NCBI GenBank assembly: GCA_963575745.1
Contig: CAUYUJ010016283.1
Location: 489,234-553,233, forward strand
Reading direction: 5' to 3'
Length of the DNA stretch: 64,000 nucleotides
Source: Prorocentrum cordatum
Lineage: Eukaryota; Sar; Dinophyceae; Prorocentrales; Prorocentraceae
Position numbers and translations under genes: made by a program. The notes under the pieces are model-generated. The model was not told where the DNA came from and made no database searches. It saw nothing but the letters and a program-made list of their open reading frames with translations. Positions 45,811 through 57,484 of this stretch are shown here, one piece after another (position 1 is the stretch's first letter; every line of letters starts with the position of its first letter).

Positions 45811-46499
45811 TGTGAAGGTAGCGGCGTCGCGCGAGGCGACAAAAAGGAGTCAGTAAGAGTACGAAGCGTGGGCCGCGGCCTACATGCACACACACACACA
45901 CACACTTGAGTATTCCTCCGACGTGCCACGTTAGTGCGACGAGAAATCGACGATACATTCCTCAATACCGAAAACGCACGTCGCAGGGCAGGTAGGGGCA
46001 CCCAAAACCCGATCGGCGAAGGATGGGCGATTGGCGGTCGAAGATCCCCCCCTGAACCTACTCCCCCCTACACTCACCCCCTTACACTCGTTGTCGCTGA
46101 CGCCTTCGCACGCCCGAAATGCATACGGAGAAAAAAAGCACGATGTCCAACAGCGAATAACGTCCAAAACCGGCAGCGGCCGCTGTTGGGCAGGCGACTG
46201 TGTGCCCCAAATGGACAACGCCCACGGCGACACCGAAACCGAGTCCTGCTCAATACGGATAGGAACTGCTGGCCATCAGTGTCCCCGTTCTTTGCGCACC
46301 AGTTTCGATCGTAGCGATATCCCCCCGTCTCGTCGCCACTGACACCATAGGCCCAAGCGCGCTGTAAGGTACCACCCCGCCGGGCGGCTTTGCGTCAGGG
46401 CTGGGCCCGAAAGGACCCGCCACTTTGACAAAAACGGTAACACAACTAGACCGAGAGCGTCGTGACCGCGATCTGATTATACATCGTAGTCAACCTGCT

Positions 46500-47370
46500 C
46501 CTCCCCCGCCTCATCATCAGAATCAACATCACCACCACCAACACCATCTTCATCACCATCATCATCTTCTTCATCATCGTCATCATCGTCGTCATTGTCG
46601 TAGTCGTCGTCGTCGAAAACATCATCGTTGCCGCCCGATTGAGTGCCATCATCATCGGCATTATCGCCATCAGCATTACCACTGTCATGACCTATGAATT
46701 ATCATCACCATCGCCATCTTCATAAACATCACCGTCGTGAATAGAATCGCCTACTTCGTCATCAGATTCATGATCATAGGTATCAACAACATCAGCATCA
46801 TCATAATCATAAATGATCATCGTCATAACGATCGGCATCACCATCACCATCCATCATATCACCATCTGAATCGTCACCCTCATCAACCATCATCGCCATA
46901 ATCACCACCCATGACCGTCATCACCATCATCACCATCGCCATCACCATCACCCTGATCACCATCACCAACACGAGCAACAGCATCGCCCCTGTCATCATC
47001 TGTCACAAGTGTCATCAGCACCGTCACCGTCATCAGCGTAATAAGAAACATCCCCCTCATCCTAATCATCATCAGCAGCATCATTATCAGCAGCATCATC
47101 ATCACCACCGCCATCATCATCATCATCATCATCATCAGAATCGTCATCATCGTCAGCATTATCGCCAGTAACATCAACATCGCCACTGCCATCATTGTCC
47201 TCAACATCATCCTCATCGTCGGCATCGTTATAGTCATCAGCATCACCACCCGCATCCTCAGCATCTTCATAATCGTCGTCGTCGCCACCGCCATCATTAT
47301 CACCACCATCAACGATACAATCATCCTGTCCGTCATCATCACCACCACCAGCATCACCATCGGTCAATCC
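46500..47370. repeat. Degenerate CAT/CAC-rich trinucleotide block
   Basis: About 870 bp of ATC, CAC and CGT trinucleotides with frequent substitutions. The plus strand reads mostly His and the minus strand mostly Met or Asp. Confidence 0.9.
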
Positions 47371-47514
47371 TCTGGGGAATGCACAACCAAATCTTTTCGA
47401 TGATCTGGTGGTTATGGAACGTTGAATACATCAACGGGGTCGCGAGATCATGGGGTCGCAACGGGGTCGCGAGATCATGGGATGCATCTGTATCTGAACA
47501 GGGCGTTTCCTCCC

Positions 47515-48055
47515 CCGCCACTCCTGACCTCCCCCCCTGCTCTACTCGCGCCGCGGCTCGCTCATCTTCCCTCGCGGTCACCCCGTCCCCCTTTCGATCC
47601 TAATCCAGGTGATTGCCAGCGTTCCTCCCTGCGTCGCCCCCCCGCCGTTCTCTTTGGCCTCCCGCTCGATTCCTCTGGAGGCCGCCGGGAGAAATCAGAG
47701 GCCTCCTGTGCACAACTCGCAAGGCCCCAGGGCCCCTATAGAACAGGAGTGGTTGTCATCCTTTTTCGGGCGCTGGCCCAGCAGACGGTTTGGCCGCCAG
47801 CGCGGCGACCAAAGTGGATGTAGCTCTCAGGCTCGGCCACGGGATTCCTTCTGCCAGCAGGCAATGTAAAACTGCGCGGCCTCGTGAAGACGGCCTTGCA
47901 AAAAAGCCTGCGGGACGGCTGGAAAGCCGTCCAAACTGCCCAGGGAGCTGCGCGAACACGCCGTCGCAGATATGGACGCGTGTCGCGGCGCGAGAAAGTT
48001 GGGGGTGGCCACATAAGGCCCATTCGGAGCTCAAGCCTCTGGCCGTTGCCCCCGT
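47515..48055 (-). mobile_element. Inverted duplication, arm A
   Basis: Its reverse complement matches arm B (48690-49270) along the full length with indels. Landmarks in order from the inner end are GACGGGGGC, GCGCCGCGACRCGCGTCC, CGCAGCTCCCTGGGCAG, AGGCTTTT, GGCGGCC, CCTCCAGAG, and at the outer end GGGGTGACCGCGAGGGAAG. Short peptides are conserved between arms in one frame (RSSLGSxDGFPA), but frames are broken in both arms. Confidence 0.75.
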
Positions 48056-48689
48056 CATCCTTTGCCCTTTTTCCCAGCCGCGCCGCGTTTCCATTTCAGA
48101 CATGCTTCGTGGCAGTCTCCCGGCTCGCGGGCCACAGCTTCCACGGTGCCGCTATCTTCGCGTTCGAAATGCGACGCCGGCGCTACCTGCGCGGCAAAGC
48201 GCGGCACCGCTCCCAGAATCCTGGCCAAGGGAGCAGAACAAATCCCTGCGAACCCATGATCACGCCCAGGGTTTCAGCCACTGACAGGCCCACAGTGAGT
48301 ACTCTTCCTAACTTGCTCCTCTTCGGTTGGTGACAAGACTCCCAACGCAACCTATGTACCAAAACCCCCATGCACTGAAAAACCCAGACAATTTTCCTGA
48401 GCGGCCCCTGGGTGGGATCTCGGGAGGGCGCTCGACACTCAAGGGCACTTGCGAGCATCGTTTATCCGACCCCCATCCACAGCGGCTTGGCCTGGGCCCC
48501 ACTGGCCGATTTACCCCCCTAGATGGGGATATAGGCCGTTCCCTTCGGGTTTCGAGGGGTGTATCCCCAACTGGAGACGTCATTTGGTGGGGGTCTCGAA
48601 GAGGATGGGGATGGGGATGGGGATGGGGATTGGTTACACGATACCGAATTTGTGGCACCTCTGAATGCGAGCCCCTTCGCGCCCAGAAA
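48056..48689. other. Spacer between the inverted arms
   Basis: About 630 bp between the arms. It contains a (GGGGAT)n run at about 48600-48635. No gene is recognised. Confidence 0.6.
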
Positions 48690-49270
48690 ATAAACGACGG
48701 GGGCCACAACCAGAATGCCGAAGTGGTGCCTGTCCGCGGCCGCCCCCGAGTTCGTCGCGCCGCGACGCGCGTCCCTCGGTGCGACGGTGTGCCTGCGCAG
48801 CTCCCTGGGCAGTGTGGACGGCTTTCCAGCAGGGGCTCCAAGTCGACCGCAAGAACCTGCAGTGAAGCGCTTGCTCGGGAAACCATCCCGAAGGCTTTTC
48901 TGCCAGGCCGTCTCCACGTGGCCGCGCAGCTCAGCTGCCGCAAGACCTGCTTGACCAAGACCACCTCCACTTTTGTCGCTACGCTGGCGGCCAAGCCGCG
49001 CGCCGGGAAGGCGCCCGAGGGGGCTGGCGACCACTTCTGCGACAGGCTATGCGACTTCCGCGCGTTGTGAATTCTGCAGACACGAAGCCTCTGGAGACCC
49101 CCAGAAGCCTCCAGAGAAGCACAGCGAGAGGCAACAGAGGGCGGCGGTGAGTGGGATGCATGGAGGGAGGGGGACAATCACCCTGATTTATGATCAGGAG
49201 GCGGAACGGGGTGACCGCGAGGGAAGGAGGGGGAGCAACGGCGCGGACAGGACAACGGGAGAGGGAGGAA
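48690..49270 (+). mobile_element. Inverted duplication, arm B
   Basis: It is the partner of arm A in opposite orientation. It carries one insertion of about 65 bp near 48830-48895 that arm A lacks. The outer end GGGGTGACCGCGAGGGAAGG is nearly identical to arm A. With the spacer it would form a foldback unit of about 1.75 kb. Confidence 0.75.
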
Positions 49271-49829
49271 TAGACAAGGGGAGGAACGAGGGGGGACGAT
49301 GCTGAGTACCCTTGAGAGAAACTGAGAAAGAAGGTGGAGGTGATAGTTTTCTTGAATGCGGCTTTACGGACGCGGGGACCTACTTCACGCGGGAATGCTT
49401 GCGAAGACCCGAGCAAAACACGAGGCGAAAAGATCGGCGATCAGCGAAGCAAGCCTGAGCCTCGCCACAAAGGACCAGGCAATCAGGATCATATCGCTGA
49501 AATCTGGGAGAGATGGTTTCAGCATATATCTAGATTTGCGTTATTCCAATCTCGCATTTCTTCGCCTACCATCGCCATCATCAGCGTCAACACCAGCATC
49601 ATCACTGCCGCCAGCACCTTCCTCAGCGCCGCGGTGCGGCGGGCTCCACGAACTCTTCGGCCTCGCTGACCAGCGCCACGAAGAGGCCGTCGGCGACCCA
49701 CTGCGTGGGGAGGTGCGGGAGGAACAGCGCTCCCAGGAACACCACCTGGCGGCAGCAGCAACACGCATCGGGCTCATGAGCGAGGCGTGGATGTGTCAAC
49801 AACCACCGCCCCGGGGGATCGATCTTCGG

Positions 49830-50010
49830 GGACCTCGGCAGGCGGCCTCCGAAGAGGCCCCCAGGAGGCGCCCAGGAAGCCCCCAGGAGGCACAAAATGA
49901 GCCCCTGAGAGGATCCCAGGAGGCACCCGTAGGAAGCAGTGGTGCGCTCGGCCAGGTACTCAGTGCACCTCATGCCCACAACCCAGGCACAGCGGCGGAA
50001 TGGGCGCCAA
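49830..50010 (+). repeat. CCCAGGAGGC array ending in CACAACCCAGGCACAGCGGCG
   Basis: A diverged array (CCAGGAGGCRCCC units) is followed by the terminal motif at 49975-50010, GGCACAGCGGCGGAATGGGC. Confidence 0.68.
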
Positions 50011-50149
50011 GGACACTTCTACGACCTACGACAGTACTACCCTCAACGTAGGAATGCATAGAACGGCATGTGAAACGAGTACGCGCACGTGGTACTCAGT
50101 CCGTGCAGATGGGCGACTACGTGCAACACTACATGCATGAGCGTCTGAG

Positions 50150-50640
50150 TGGATCTCAATGTGAGAGAGCAAGTTCGTGTAGGCCTACGCACTTGTGAGC
50201 GATTATGAATACGAGCGTCGAAGAAAAAGCGGATATGGATGTGAATTGGCCTGGGGCTGACAGGTTCTGAATACAAGTACCGAGTGCGAGCCAGAATGTG
50301 AGCTTAGAAAAGGTGGCTGAGCAAGCACGGATGTACGGCTCAGCATAGGCAAGCCTGCGAACGAATAGACCACAATGTGAGTGGGTCTGCGTGCATGTGT
50401 CTGAGACTGACGAAAAGAAAACGATTGAGTCTGAATGTGAGCGGGTGTGAGTACGGCTGAGTCGAGCAAGCAAATACGAGTGAATCTGCTGAGTATGACT
50501 GGGTCTGACTGTGGGCAAGCCTGTGTTCGTGTTTGTTCGAATGACCACCTGAATGAGAGTAAATCTAACAATGAACAGGTCTGAATACGCTGACTCTCAG
50601 TGTGCGTGGGTCTGCGGGTGAGTGACTATGCCTATGAATG
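50150..50640 (+). repeat. Degenerate TGAGTGGGTCTG satellite
   Basis: Loosely repeated words (GAATGTGAGCGGGT, GAGTGGGTCTGCG, GGCAAGCCTG) at about 22-26-bp spacing. A few more units appear at 50985-51060. No gene is seen. Confidence 0.55.
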
Positions 50641-51064
50641 GCTCTACCCCTCCCCCCCCGCCGAATACACATTTGGGAAGGAAAGCTCAGCCGGGCGCCC
50701 TCGTGGCCCCTCCCAGAGTTGTCCATGAACACCAACTGACCCGAAAACGAACCCGTGACCCTAATAATACTTGCAGGTGACACCAAGTCCTCATCATGAC
50801 CACAAGATGCCTCCAGGTGTCCCGATATTCGAAGGCCAAGAGATGGTTCCAACGATGGTTTCTCAATGCATCCGTGGACCAAACACGCTACGAAGACGAC
50901 CCAAAGGTACCAACACCACATCTCAACGATCCGAGGATGATTACATTACCACATGCCTGGATTCGTCAAGTTCGCGTTCGACAAGACCGAGTCTGAGGGG
51001 GTCTGTGCTTGAGTGGGTATCTGACTCTTGTTGGTGTGAAAGGGTTGGGCGCGAATGGGCCTTG

Positions 51065-54018
51065 GTATGAACAGCGCTTCGAATGAGTGCGCACACCCTC
51101 CTCTTCCCCCCACACGTGTCACCCGAAGGGTTTCCACAATGGCTGGGGGAACACATCTTCCGATAGTTTGGCCGAACTCTGGCTGCAACGTTCGGCCACA
51201 TGGGCGCATCCTAAAGGCATGGGGCGGCGGTGATTCGCCGCATGCGTCTTCGATCGAAATATTGGCCAAGCATATCCACATCACGGGAAGATTCAAGGCA
51301 TAATGTGCGCCTGCGTTGAAGCCCTTCTCGCGCACCCGATAGTCTAATACTGAAAATGCTCATTTTCTCAGGCACCCCTGGTCATGTCCGTTTCTAGCGT
51401 TTCGGCGTGTGGTTGGCTATCTTCTTCAGGACCTGCCAGAACCAACCGCACGGGGCAGGTCGACGCTGTCACGAACGACGCCCCCGCTTCCGATCGCATC
51501 AACATCGCCAAAACATCAAAGGGCTCAGTGCGATGAGCACAGACAGTTGAAGCGTCTGCGTCAACCTAGAGCCTGGCTTGTTGGCTTGTTGACCTTCGGA
51601 AAAAGGAGGAAGCGCCTGCCCCCTTTTCGTGACATCGCGGGCCTCCCGGCTGATGCATTAGTGGCCATCCGCTGGGTGCCCCGTTTTTACTTGAACGGAT
51701 GCCAACCACGGCCCAGGGGTGTGAGCCACCTGACCCCTGCTCTTAGGCGTTCGTGGAACACCTCGCTCGAGAGGCCCTTCCTGACCTCCACGGCCGTCGG
51801 GGCCAAGCCACCGGATTCGCACTCGGACATGGCAACAAAGCCAACACGCACCTGCAAATCCCCCTATTTTGATGCGACGTTGATTCTTTTCCGACTGCCA
51901 GGGCCGAACGCCGGAGAAGGCTGGTCTCAAGACGACAACGTCGCGTGGACGCTGAGCCCCCGCGCCGACATCGAGTTCTGGCGAGACGTTCGGCTGATAT
52001 CCAACAATCCAACCAGCCCTAGGCGTAGGTGGTCTAGGGCGGCTCCTCTTCCAACCCCCGTCTTCCCTTTCGGGGAAGGGGCTTATCCATCCCCCCCCAC
52101 CCCCTCCCCAGGACCTGGAGGGGTGGGGCCGCGAGCGGTCAAAGCGTCCAAGATGGCCGAAGATGGCTCCGAGAGGGACTAAGAGAGCCCAAGATGACCT
52201 CAAAGATGGCCCATGATAACCCGGGATGGCTCAATATGGTTCCCAAAATGCTCCTAGAAGCCCCGAGACCGCTCTAAGACGGCTCCAAGTTGCCACGGAG
52301 CCTTCCCACGAGGCCGCCAAGAGGCCAACATCTTTCAAGCGCCAGAGAAAAATCGATGTTGTCTGCTTTCTCGCATGTTCGCTTCCGATGGCCATCCGAG
52401 GCTTCAAGGTGGTTCTAAGATAGCCAAATGAGGGCCACAAGAGAAGCCCAAGAGAACTCCAAGACGGCCCCGAGAACGCCCAAGGGCGGTTCAAGAGGCG
52501 ATCTTTGGGGCTCCCGATGGCGACCCTCATTAACCCTCCCCGTCCTCTTTGATCGGTATCCTCCAAAATGGCCCCAAGAGCGGCCCCTAAAGCTCCCAAG
52601 GGCGCCCCAGCAGGGCCCCGAGAGGCGCCTGGCCGGCCCCAAGAGGCGCCCAGGAGGCCGCCAAGAGGTCCGCGAAGGCGCATACTGCGCTGGTTGATCC
52701 AAGAGTTCAGTTTCACGGCTTCCCCAGCCCTTCATCCACCGCATGCTCCTCCGCTTTCCAGATTAAGGCAACTCGCCTGGGCATCTGTTCTGGATGGGGC
52801 CAGGAATTTGCCGGGGAGGATCAGATGATTCTGACATAATGGTTGCTATATGGTTTTGCTGTACTATCGCTCCTTGGTATACTATCTCACTGGTTTGGGC
52901 GCTCATGGACGACATGGCACAACAGTGGAGCCCGCTAAGCGGAAGCTACGATTGGTGTATGTGTGTAACTGCGCGCTCGACTCGAGAGGAGGGGAGGGCA
53001 CGCGCTCCTGTTCGCATCTCGCAGCTCGAACAGAGGCGGTCAACGCAGCAATGACCAGCGGCAACGTACGACAAGGGCGGAGCCATATTAACTGACAGAG
53101 AAACTAAAGCAAATTCTGAAACAAAACAGAAAAAAAAACATCTTTCATGACAGGAATCGGCACCATGTCTCAACAATAATGGTCAACCTAGCAACAAATG
53201 ACGATAATCATGCCCTACCCCATGTGGCGTGCCCCGAAACTAACAAACGGCAAGCATGCAAACCCTCGCCCCCCCAAAAAACACACCTTTGAATTTGCAT
53301 GACATGCAAGCAATGATCAGCCATAATGCATGCGAAGACGGTACAGGAACAAGAAAGATCGCTAACAGTTGCAAGCGCTTGTGGCAATGAGTTCCTCTTG
53401 GTCGTATTCGACGACGCCAGAAACCGCGTGTTCTGACTCAATTGATATCTCTGTTCGTTTTCTTCACGTGTGAAATCCACCTACATCCCACGGCTCTATC
53501 CCAATGTATCCCCCAATCCCGACCCAATTTGTTCCACCCATTCCTCCCGCCCACACACGCACACAAAAAACGAAAACTCACAAAAATCCCCGCTCCATCA
53601 ATCCCGTCAGAATGAAGACGAATCAACCCGGTCACCAACCCTGCGAGCTAGCCACGCGACCGCAAAATTCAATACAAATCGCAATGGCGTTAGCAATAGC
53701 CAGACTATGCCTGACAAATATGAACAGACAAAAAACGCGAGACGGCGCCCTTAAAACTTTACAATATGAAATTTCCGTACATGCTCCAAGATGTCAAACT
53801 CCGTTCGCGTGGCCATCGCTGTGGAAAATATGTTCATGGGGCACCAGCAGCAATGGCAGCGGCACATGATCAAGATGACCGTGAACCGAGCGAGGGTGGC
53901 CATTCACGGTGACGGGCGGGTGCTGGGTGAGGAGCTGATCCGAGGGCAAATACGAACAACGTCCACCTTGGCATCGTAGCGAGGTCAGGCCTCGACTGGG
54001 ATAACGAATTGGAGCGGA
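51065..54018. other. Intergenic, few features
   Basis: Plus-strand 51409-52182 is open for 257 codons but has no ATG start or recognised motif and runs into dispersed repeats. 52130-52690 is a CCAAGAGGCC array. 53100-53500 is more AT-rich. A minus-strand stretch near 53350-53440 (QNTRFLASSNTTKRN) could be a decayed C-terminal piece of the dioxygenase at 54.0-54.5 kb; this is weak. Confidence 0.35.
52130..52690 (+). repeat. CCAAGATGGC/CCAAGAGGCC array
   Basis: Two blocks of 10-12-bp units separated by about 120 bp of unrelated sequence. Confidence 0.7.
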
Positions 54019-54479
54019 AAAGAACACATCTCCGCGCCGCAATTCAGCGTCGACTTCCGCCCACTTAACCTTTGCAGCCTCAACCATGTGGGACTCGGAT
54101 CCTTCCTCCTCCCCGGAAGGCCTGGAAGGTGTGAGCCGAATGCGACCGAAGCGGTGCGAGCCATTGAGTAGCTTCAGACAACCGTTTGCTTTAGTATGGT
54201 CATTCAGCCCACAGCGGCAACAAAGAGTAGAAGCTCAAATGGGTGAAGCCACCAGTAACCATAATCCGAATGCCAGTCCCATCCGCCTCCCACCTTAGGC
54301 TCCTTAACGACAAAAAGTTTTGAATGCCAGTGGCGCACCTCTCCACCGTGCAATTGCTCGACGGCGCCAACCAGGTCGCTGCTCCGAGCAAATGCGGAAT
54401 AGATGTGTCCGCCGAGCGCCATCGACATTGCGCAGGTGGTATTGCGCCCCCCGCTGTCTCTTCTGGCGCAGGTGCTGTT
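54019..54479 (-). pseudogene. Phytanoyl-CoA dioxygenase (PhyH) family fragment, frameshifted
   Basis: The minus strand first reads GGHIYSAFARSSDLVGAVEQ, then HSKLFVVKEPKVGGGWDWHS, then DYGYWWLHPFELLLFVAAV. After a 5-nt excess (about 54205-54209) another frame continues NDHTKANGCLKLLNGSHRFG RIR and ends ELRRGDVFF. This is the core of PhyH-type Fe(II)/2-oxoglutarate dioxygenases. WHSD carries two iron ligands (His at about 54271, Asp at about 54265), and ENGCLxxxxGSH is the usual next block. The distal His and the 2-oxoglutarate Arg would lie downstream and were not found. A TCTTGCAG acceptor precedes the fragment. It is a decayed gene, or a real gene with a sequencing error. Confidence 0.74.
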
Positions 54480-55250
54480 CTGCAAGACCTAGTCCCTTCT
54501 AGCTATATGCAGCACTGCGTCCGACGCACGGTCATGTGGCCGTCGCGGACGAAATTAATTTTGTGGGCCGTGGACATCACGGCAATAATAACACACAAGA
54601 ACGACAAAGCGCAGCACATCACGAAACATGTACCGTTATCATCAAGATGTTGCTGGAATGTGACGCTAAGACGCTCTTCGGACGAATTCAAAACGCCCAG
54701 TCCCGCGGCCGTTTGGGAAGATTCTGAGGCTGCGCAACCGATGGAAACCTGCTTTGTGTTCGAAGGTATTTGGCGTCATCGCGGCGCCCCTCCGAAGAGA
54801 CGTGGTACCCTTCGGAACTGTGTTGGGCGCGCTCGTTGGGTTGTGGATGTTTCCCTGATTCCGTTCGCTATCCTTGGGCCACGGCGGCGCCCGCGCCGTC
54901 GATAAGCCACGCCCGAAAGCGCGCAATGTCGCCTCACGCGCCGACTCGTGGCAAAAATGCCCGACGCCGCGATGCGCGAGGTCCCGCGGCGAAACGCCCA
55001 TGGCGTAGAACGCACTTGCCCGAGCGGGAGTGGCTCGGCGGCCGCGCGGAGTTTCCAACCCCCCGCGTGGCCACTTGGCGACGGTTGGAGCACGCCGCGG
55101 GCGCCCTCCGAGCACCCAACACCCAAAACCGCCAGGCTTGCTGAGCAAGCAACTCCACGAGGCGCCCAAAGCGTGAGACGCCAAGATGGTGCAAAGACGG
55201 TATGCGGCCCAGGTTCACGCCACAAGAAAGAGAATTGGCACCACGAATAG
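54480..55250 (-). other. Possible 5' part of the PhyH locus
   Basis: On the minus strand a frame at 54503-54691 contains INFVRDGHMTVR, reminiscent of the N-terminal FxRDGYxxV of PhyH proteins, followed by a stop. The rest, to the spliced-leader-like site at 55254, is open in several GC-rich frames with no recognised domain. Confidence 0.25.
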
Positions 55251-55253
55251 TCG

Positions 55254-55268
55254 TGAGCCAAAATGGCT
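55254..55268 (-). other. Spliced-leader-like 15-mer (possible relict DinoSL)
   Basis: The minus strand reads AGCCATTTTGGCTCA. This equals 15 consecutive bases of the dinoflagellate spliced leader (DCCGTAGCCATTTTGGCTCAAG). The CCGT before it and the AG after it are not kept. Such relict leaders are known upstream of genes that were reverse-transcribed from trans-spliced mRNA and reinserted. The nearest recognisable gene on this strand is the PhyH fragment about 775 nt downstream. Part of the 15-mer is palindromic, which lowers its information content somewhat. Confidence 0.5.
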
Positions 55269-55869
55269 GGGCCGATCGGTCAAAGCAGGCTTGAAAAGGA
55301 AGAAGCACGGATGGTAAGGTGGAGGTGTGAAGAGACATAGTTTGACCCATCCTCACGCGCACAGGACGTATAGCTTGAGAGATAAGCTGCCACAAGGAAC
55401 ACCGACACCAACATCGACCAGCCGATTGTGACGCACTGCGACTGCCTTGAATATACAAGTTCGAATCGGCAACGCCTACGACAGGTTCTCGGGTCGGGTG
55501 CCCAAACTGCGTCGGATACGTGTTTCAACATGGAGCCAAAGCCTGGAATCACCTTCGGAACGTGCTTTCCTACAGTTTCGACTTTGACACTTCGTCGAGG
55601 CAACCTGAAGCACGTAACACAGATCACTGAGTGGGAAAGGATTGGGGCGGGGAGGCAGAAGGAAACGAAGTTAAGGGAAGGGTGAGACAGGGGTGCGACA
55701 GAGAGGGAGAGAGAGAGAGAGAATCAGAGAGAGAGAGAGAGACAGACATACAGACAGAGAGACAGAGAGAGAGAGAGAACAAAAAAAAAAAGCAGGGGAC
55801 AAAGAGGATTACCATCTGCGGAGATGAGGGAGGCAAAGCTAGGCGAGGCAAGGCTGCGAACAGTGTGAG

Positions 55870-55956
55870 GGGAATTGGACCAGGAGGCGGCGAGCGGCGA
55901 GGGGGCGTCTGGCGAGGCCCCAAGAAACCCACGCGGACACGCGGACCTCCGAGAGT
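55870..55956 (+). mobile_element. Foldback element copy 7, left end lost
   Basis: The right end CCAAGAAACCCACGCGGACA, then CGCGGACCTCCGAGAGT, is clear. The left end is not found; a GA-rich tract lies upstream. Confidence 0.55.
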
Positions 55957-56589
55957 TTATACGTATGCTGAGTTATCATCTGCCAGCGCACCTTTGGAGA
56001 GGGAGGGGAAAAGCTGAGGGAACAAAGGCGGACAGCCTGGCAGTTATGCCAGCAAGCGTCGTAACGGGAGCGAGGGTAAAGGAATGGCACGCCAGCTAGT
56101 TCGATTGCGGCGGGGGAGGAGGTGAGAAGGAACGCTGGGCAGAGCAAAGGGAGACCAGAGAGCCGCAAAAGCGGGTGGTTGGCAACAGGGGGCGCGGGGC
56201 GCGGGGCGCCCGTGTGCAGAAGCCGTCGCCCTGGTCCGTCCTCAGAGACCGCCAGCTGGCGACCGGCCCCGTGCCGGCCGTGGTGTCGCAGGCCAGGATT
56301 TCTGGCGGGAAGGAACCGGATGAGGGGGGGGGCACAGGGAGAGCAGGAGGGAGGTTGGCATGAAGGAAGCGGGTCCTGGAGGCAAGGGGCCCTGCAGGTT
56401 TTTCCCCGTTTGACGGGCACTTCGGGACCGTTCACGGGCCACCAGGACCGCAACATATCAAAATGATCCCAGCACAGCACCCTCATAGCAGCCAAGGTGA
56501 AGGGCCGGGTCGAGGAGTAGGAGGTCGGCTTGTGAAAACGTACGTTCCCATGTTTTCCTATTGATTGCTAGGAAGCGCACGACGTGCGG

Positions 56590-56760
56590 TAGGATGCTTA
56601 CTTTTCGTCAGAACCGTACGCGGAAGTGGAGCTCTGGCAACACGAAGAGCCGGAGGTGCGGTAGGGCGTGCTCTTTTGTGTGCAAGAATCGCACGCGGGA
56701 GTGAAACTCTGGCAACACGAAGAGCAGGAAAAACACGGAGAGCACGGCATGTGCACATGA
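56590..56760 (+). repeat. 81-bp tandem duplication
   Basis: CGTACGCGGAAGTGGAGCTC, then TGGCAACACGAAGAGC, is repeated about 81 bp later as CGCACGCGGGAGTGAAACTC, then TGGCAACACGAAGAGC. Confidence 0.75.
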
Positions 56761-57484
56761 ATGTGTTCCTTGCCGGAGATCCCGGCAGCCGTCCCTGGAC
56801 CCGGCCGGACCCGGCGGACCGCTAGCCTGCTGGACCGCTGCCGGACCGCTGCCGGACCTGGCAGACCGCTGCCGGACACGGCGGTCTCGGGCTCCCCGTC
56901 CCCCCCTGTGGGACTATACTCCGTGGTCTTGCTTTACCCACCTGTCGGAGACGTCTAGCGAGGTGCTCGAGGAAAAGACCCGCGGGAGACTTGAGAGAGT
57001 CTGGAAGGTGAGCAACAGCATGCTGGTAGCGTCATGCATCGCGCGACCGTAACCTTGTTCCTCGAGCTCCTGACGAGCCCCCCAGTGCCGCGATGGCTCG
57101 ATCACTGAAACAAACAAGTCCTGGCGACCCGACGGGATGGGGCGGGAGGGAACACCCTCACCACGGCAACGCAAACTGATGAGGCATGCTTGGACACCCT
57201 CAGCTTGTCACTTGCAGCGCCCTCCTGTGCAAGCGTGAAACCAGAGGCGGCGAAAGAAGTGTTGCGTCACTACTTCTCACGGGCTCCCTTTGCACTTCGA
57301 GGCAAATGAAAGTTCGAACGCCGCTTTACCGGGCATCTCGCTTCCTCACTCCGACCCGCCCTCTTCGTGGCGGCCAGTGCAATGCCACAGCAAGTTTACG
57401 GGATGATATTGAAATGACGGGCTGCCCCCAAGGGGGCGCCTGCGATTCTGCTTTGTTTCACCCTGACCCAATGACACTGATGTT

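Larger units (their letters stand above)
41790..47510. other. Intergenic, repeat-rich
   Basis: Contains (CT)n tracts at 42590-42635 and 42855-42905, a 78-bp tandem duplication (43609-43764), GATAGTGA repeats (43800-44100), AAG-rich DNA (44500-44770), CA/GATA microsatellites (45660-45900) and a CAT-rich block (46500-47370). Plus-strand 44787-45200 starts with ATG and has mixed composition, but it contains an internal repeat and matches nothing known. Confidence 0.4.
55275..57480. other. Intergenic, no gene secured
   Basis: Holds a (GA)n tract (55700-55790), a foldback end (55870-55956), an 81-bp tandem duplication (56590-56760) and a CTGCCGGACCG run (56805-56890). The minus-strand frame 55839-56495 has an ATG and some exon-like parts (GSFPPEILACDTTAGTGPVA in a neighbouring frame), but no family match. 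Confidence 0.35.

Noticed and set aside
51409-52182. 257-codon plus-strand open frame
   Set aside because: No ATG start in context, no family motif, and its end lies in dispersed repeats shared with 37.4 kb.
55839-56495. 218-codon minus-strand frame starting with ATG
   Set aside because: Some parts look exon-like, but its end is a foldback element and neighbouring frames are equally plausible. No family match.
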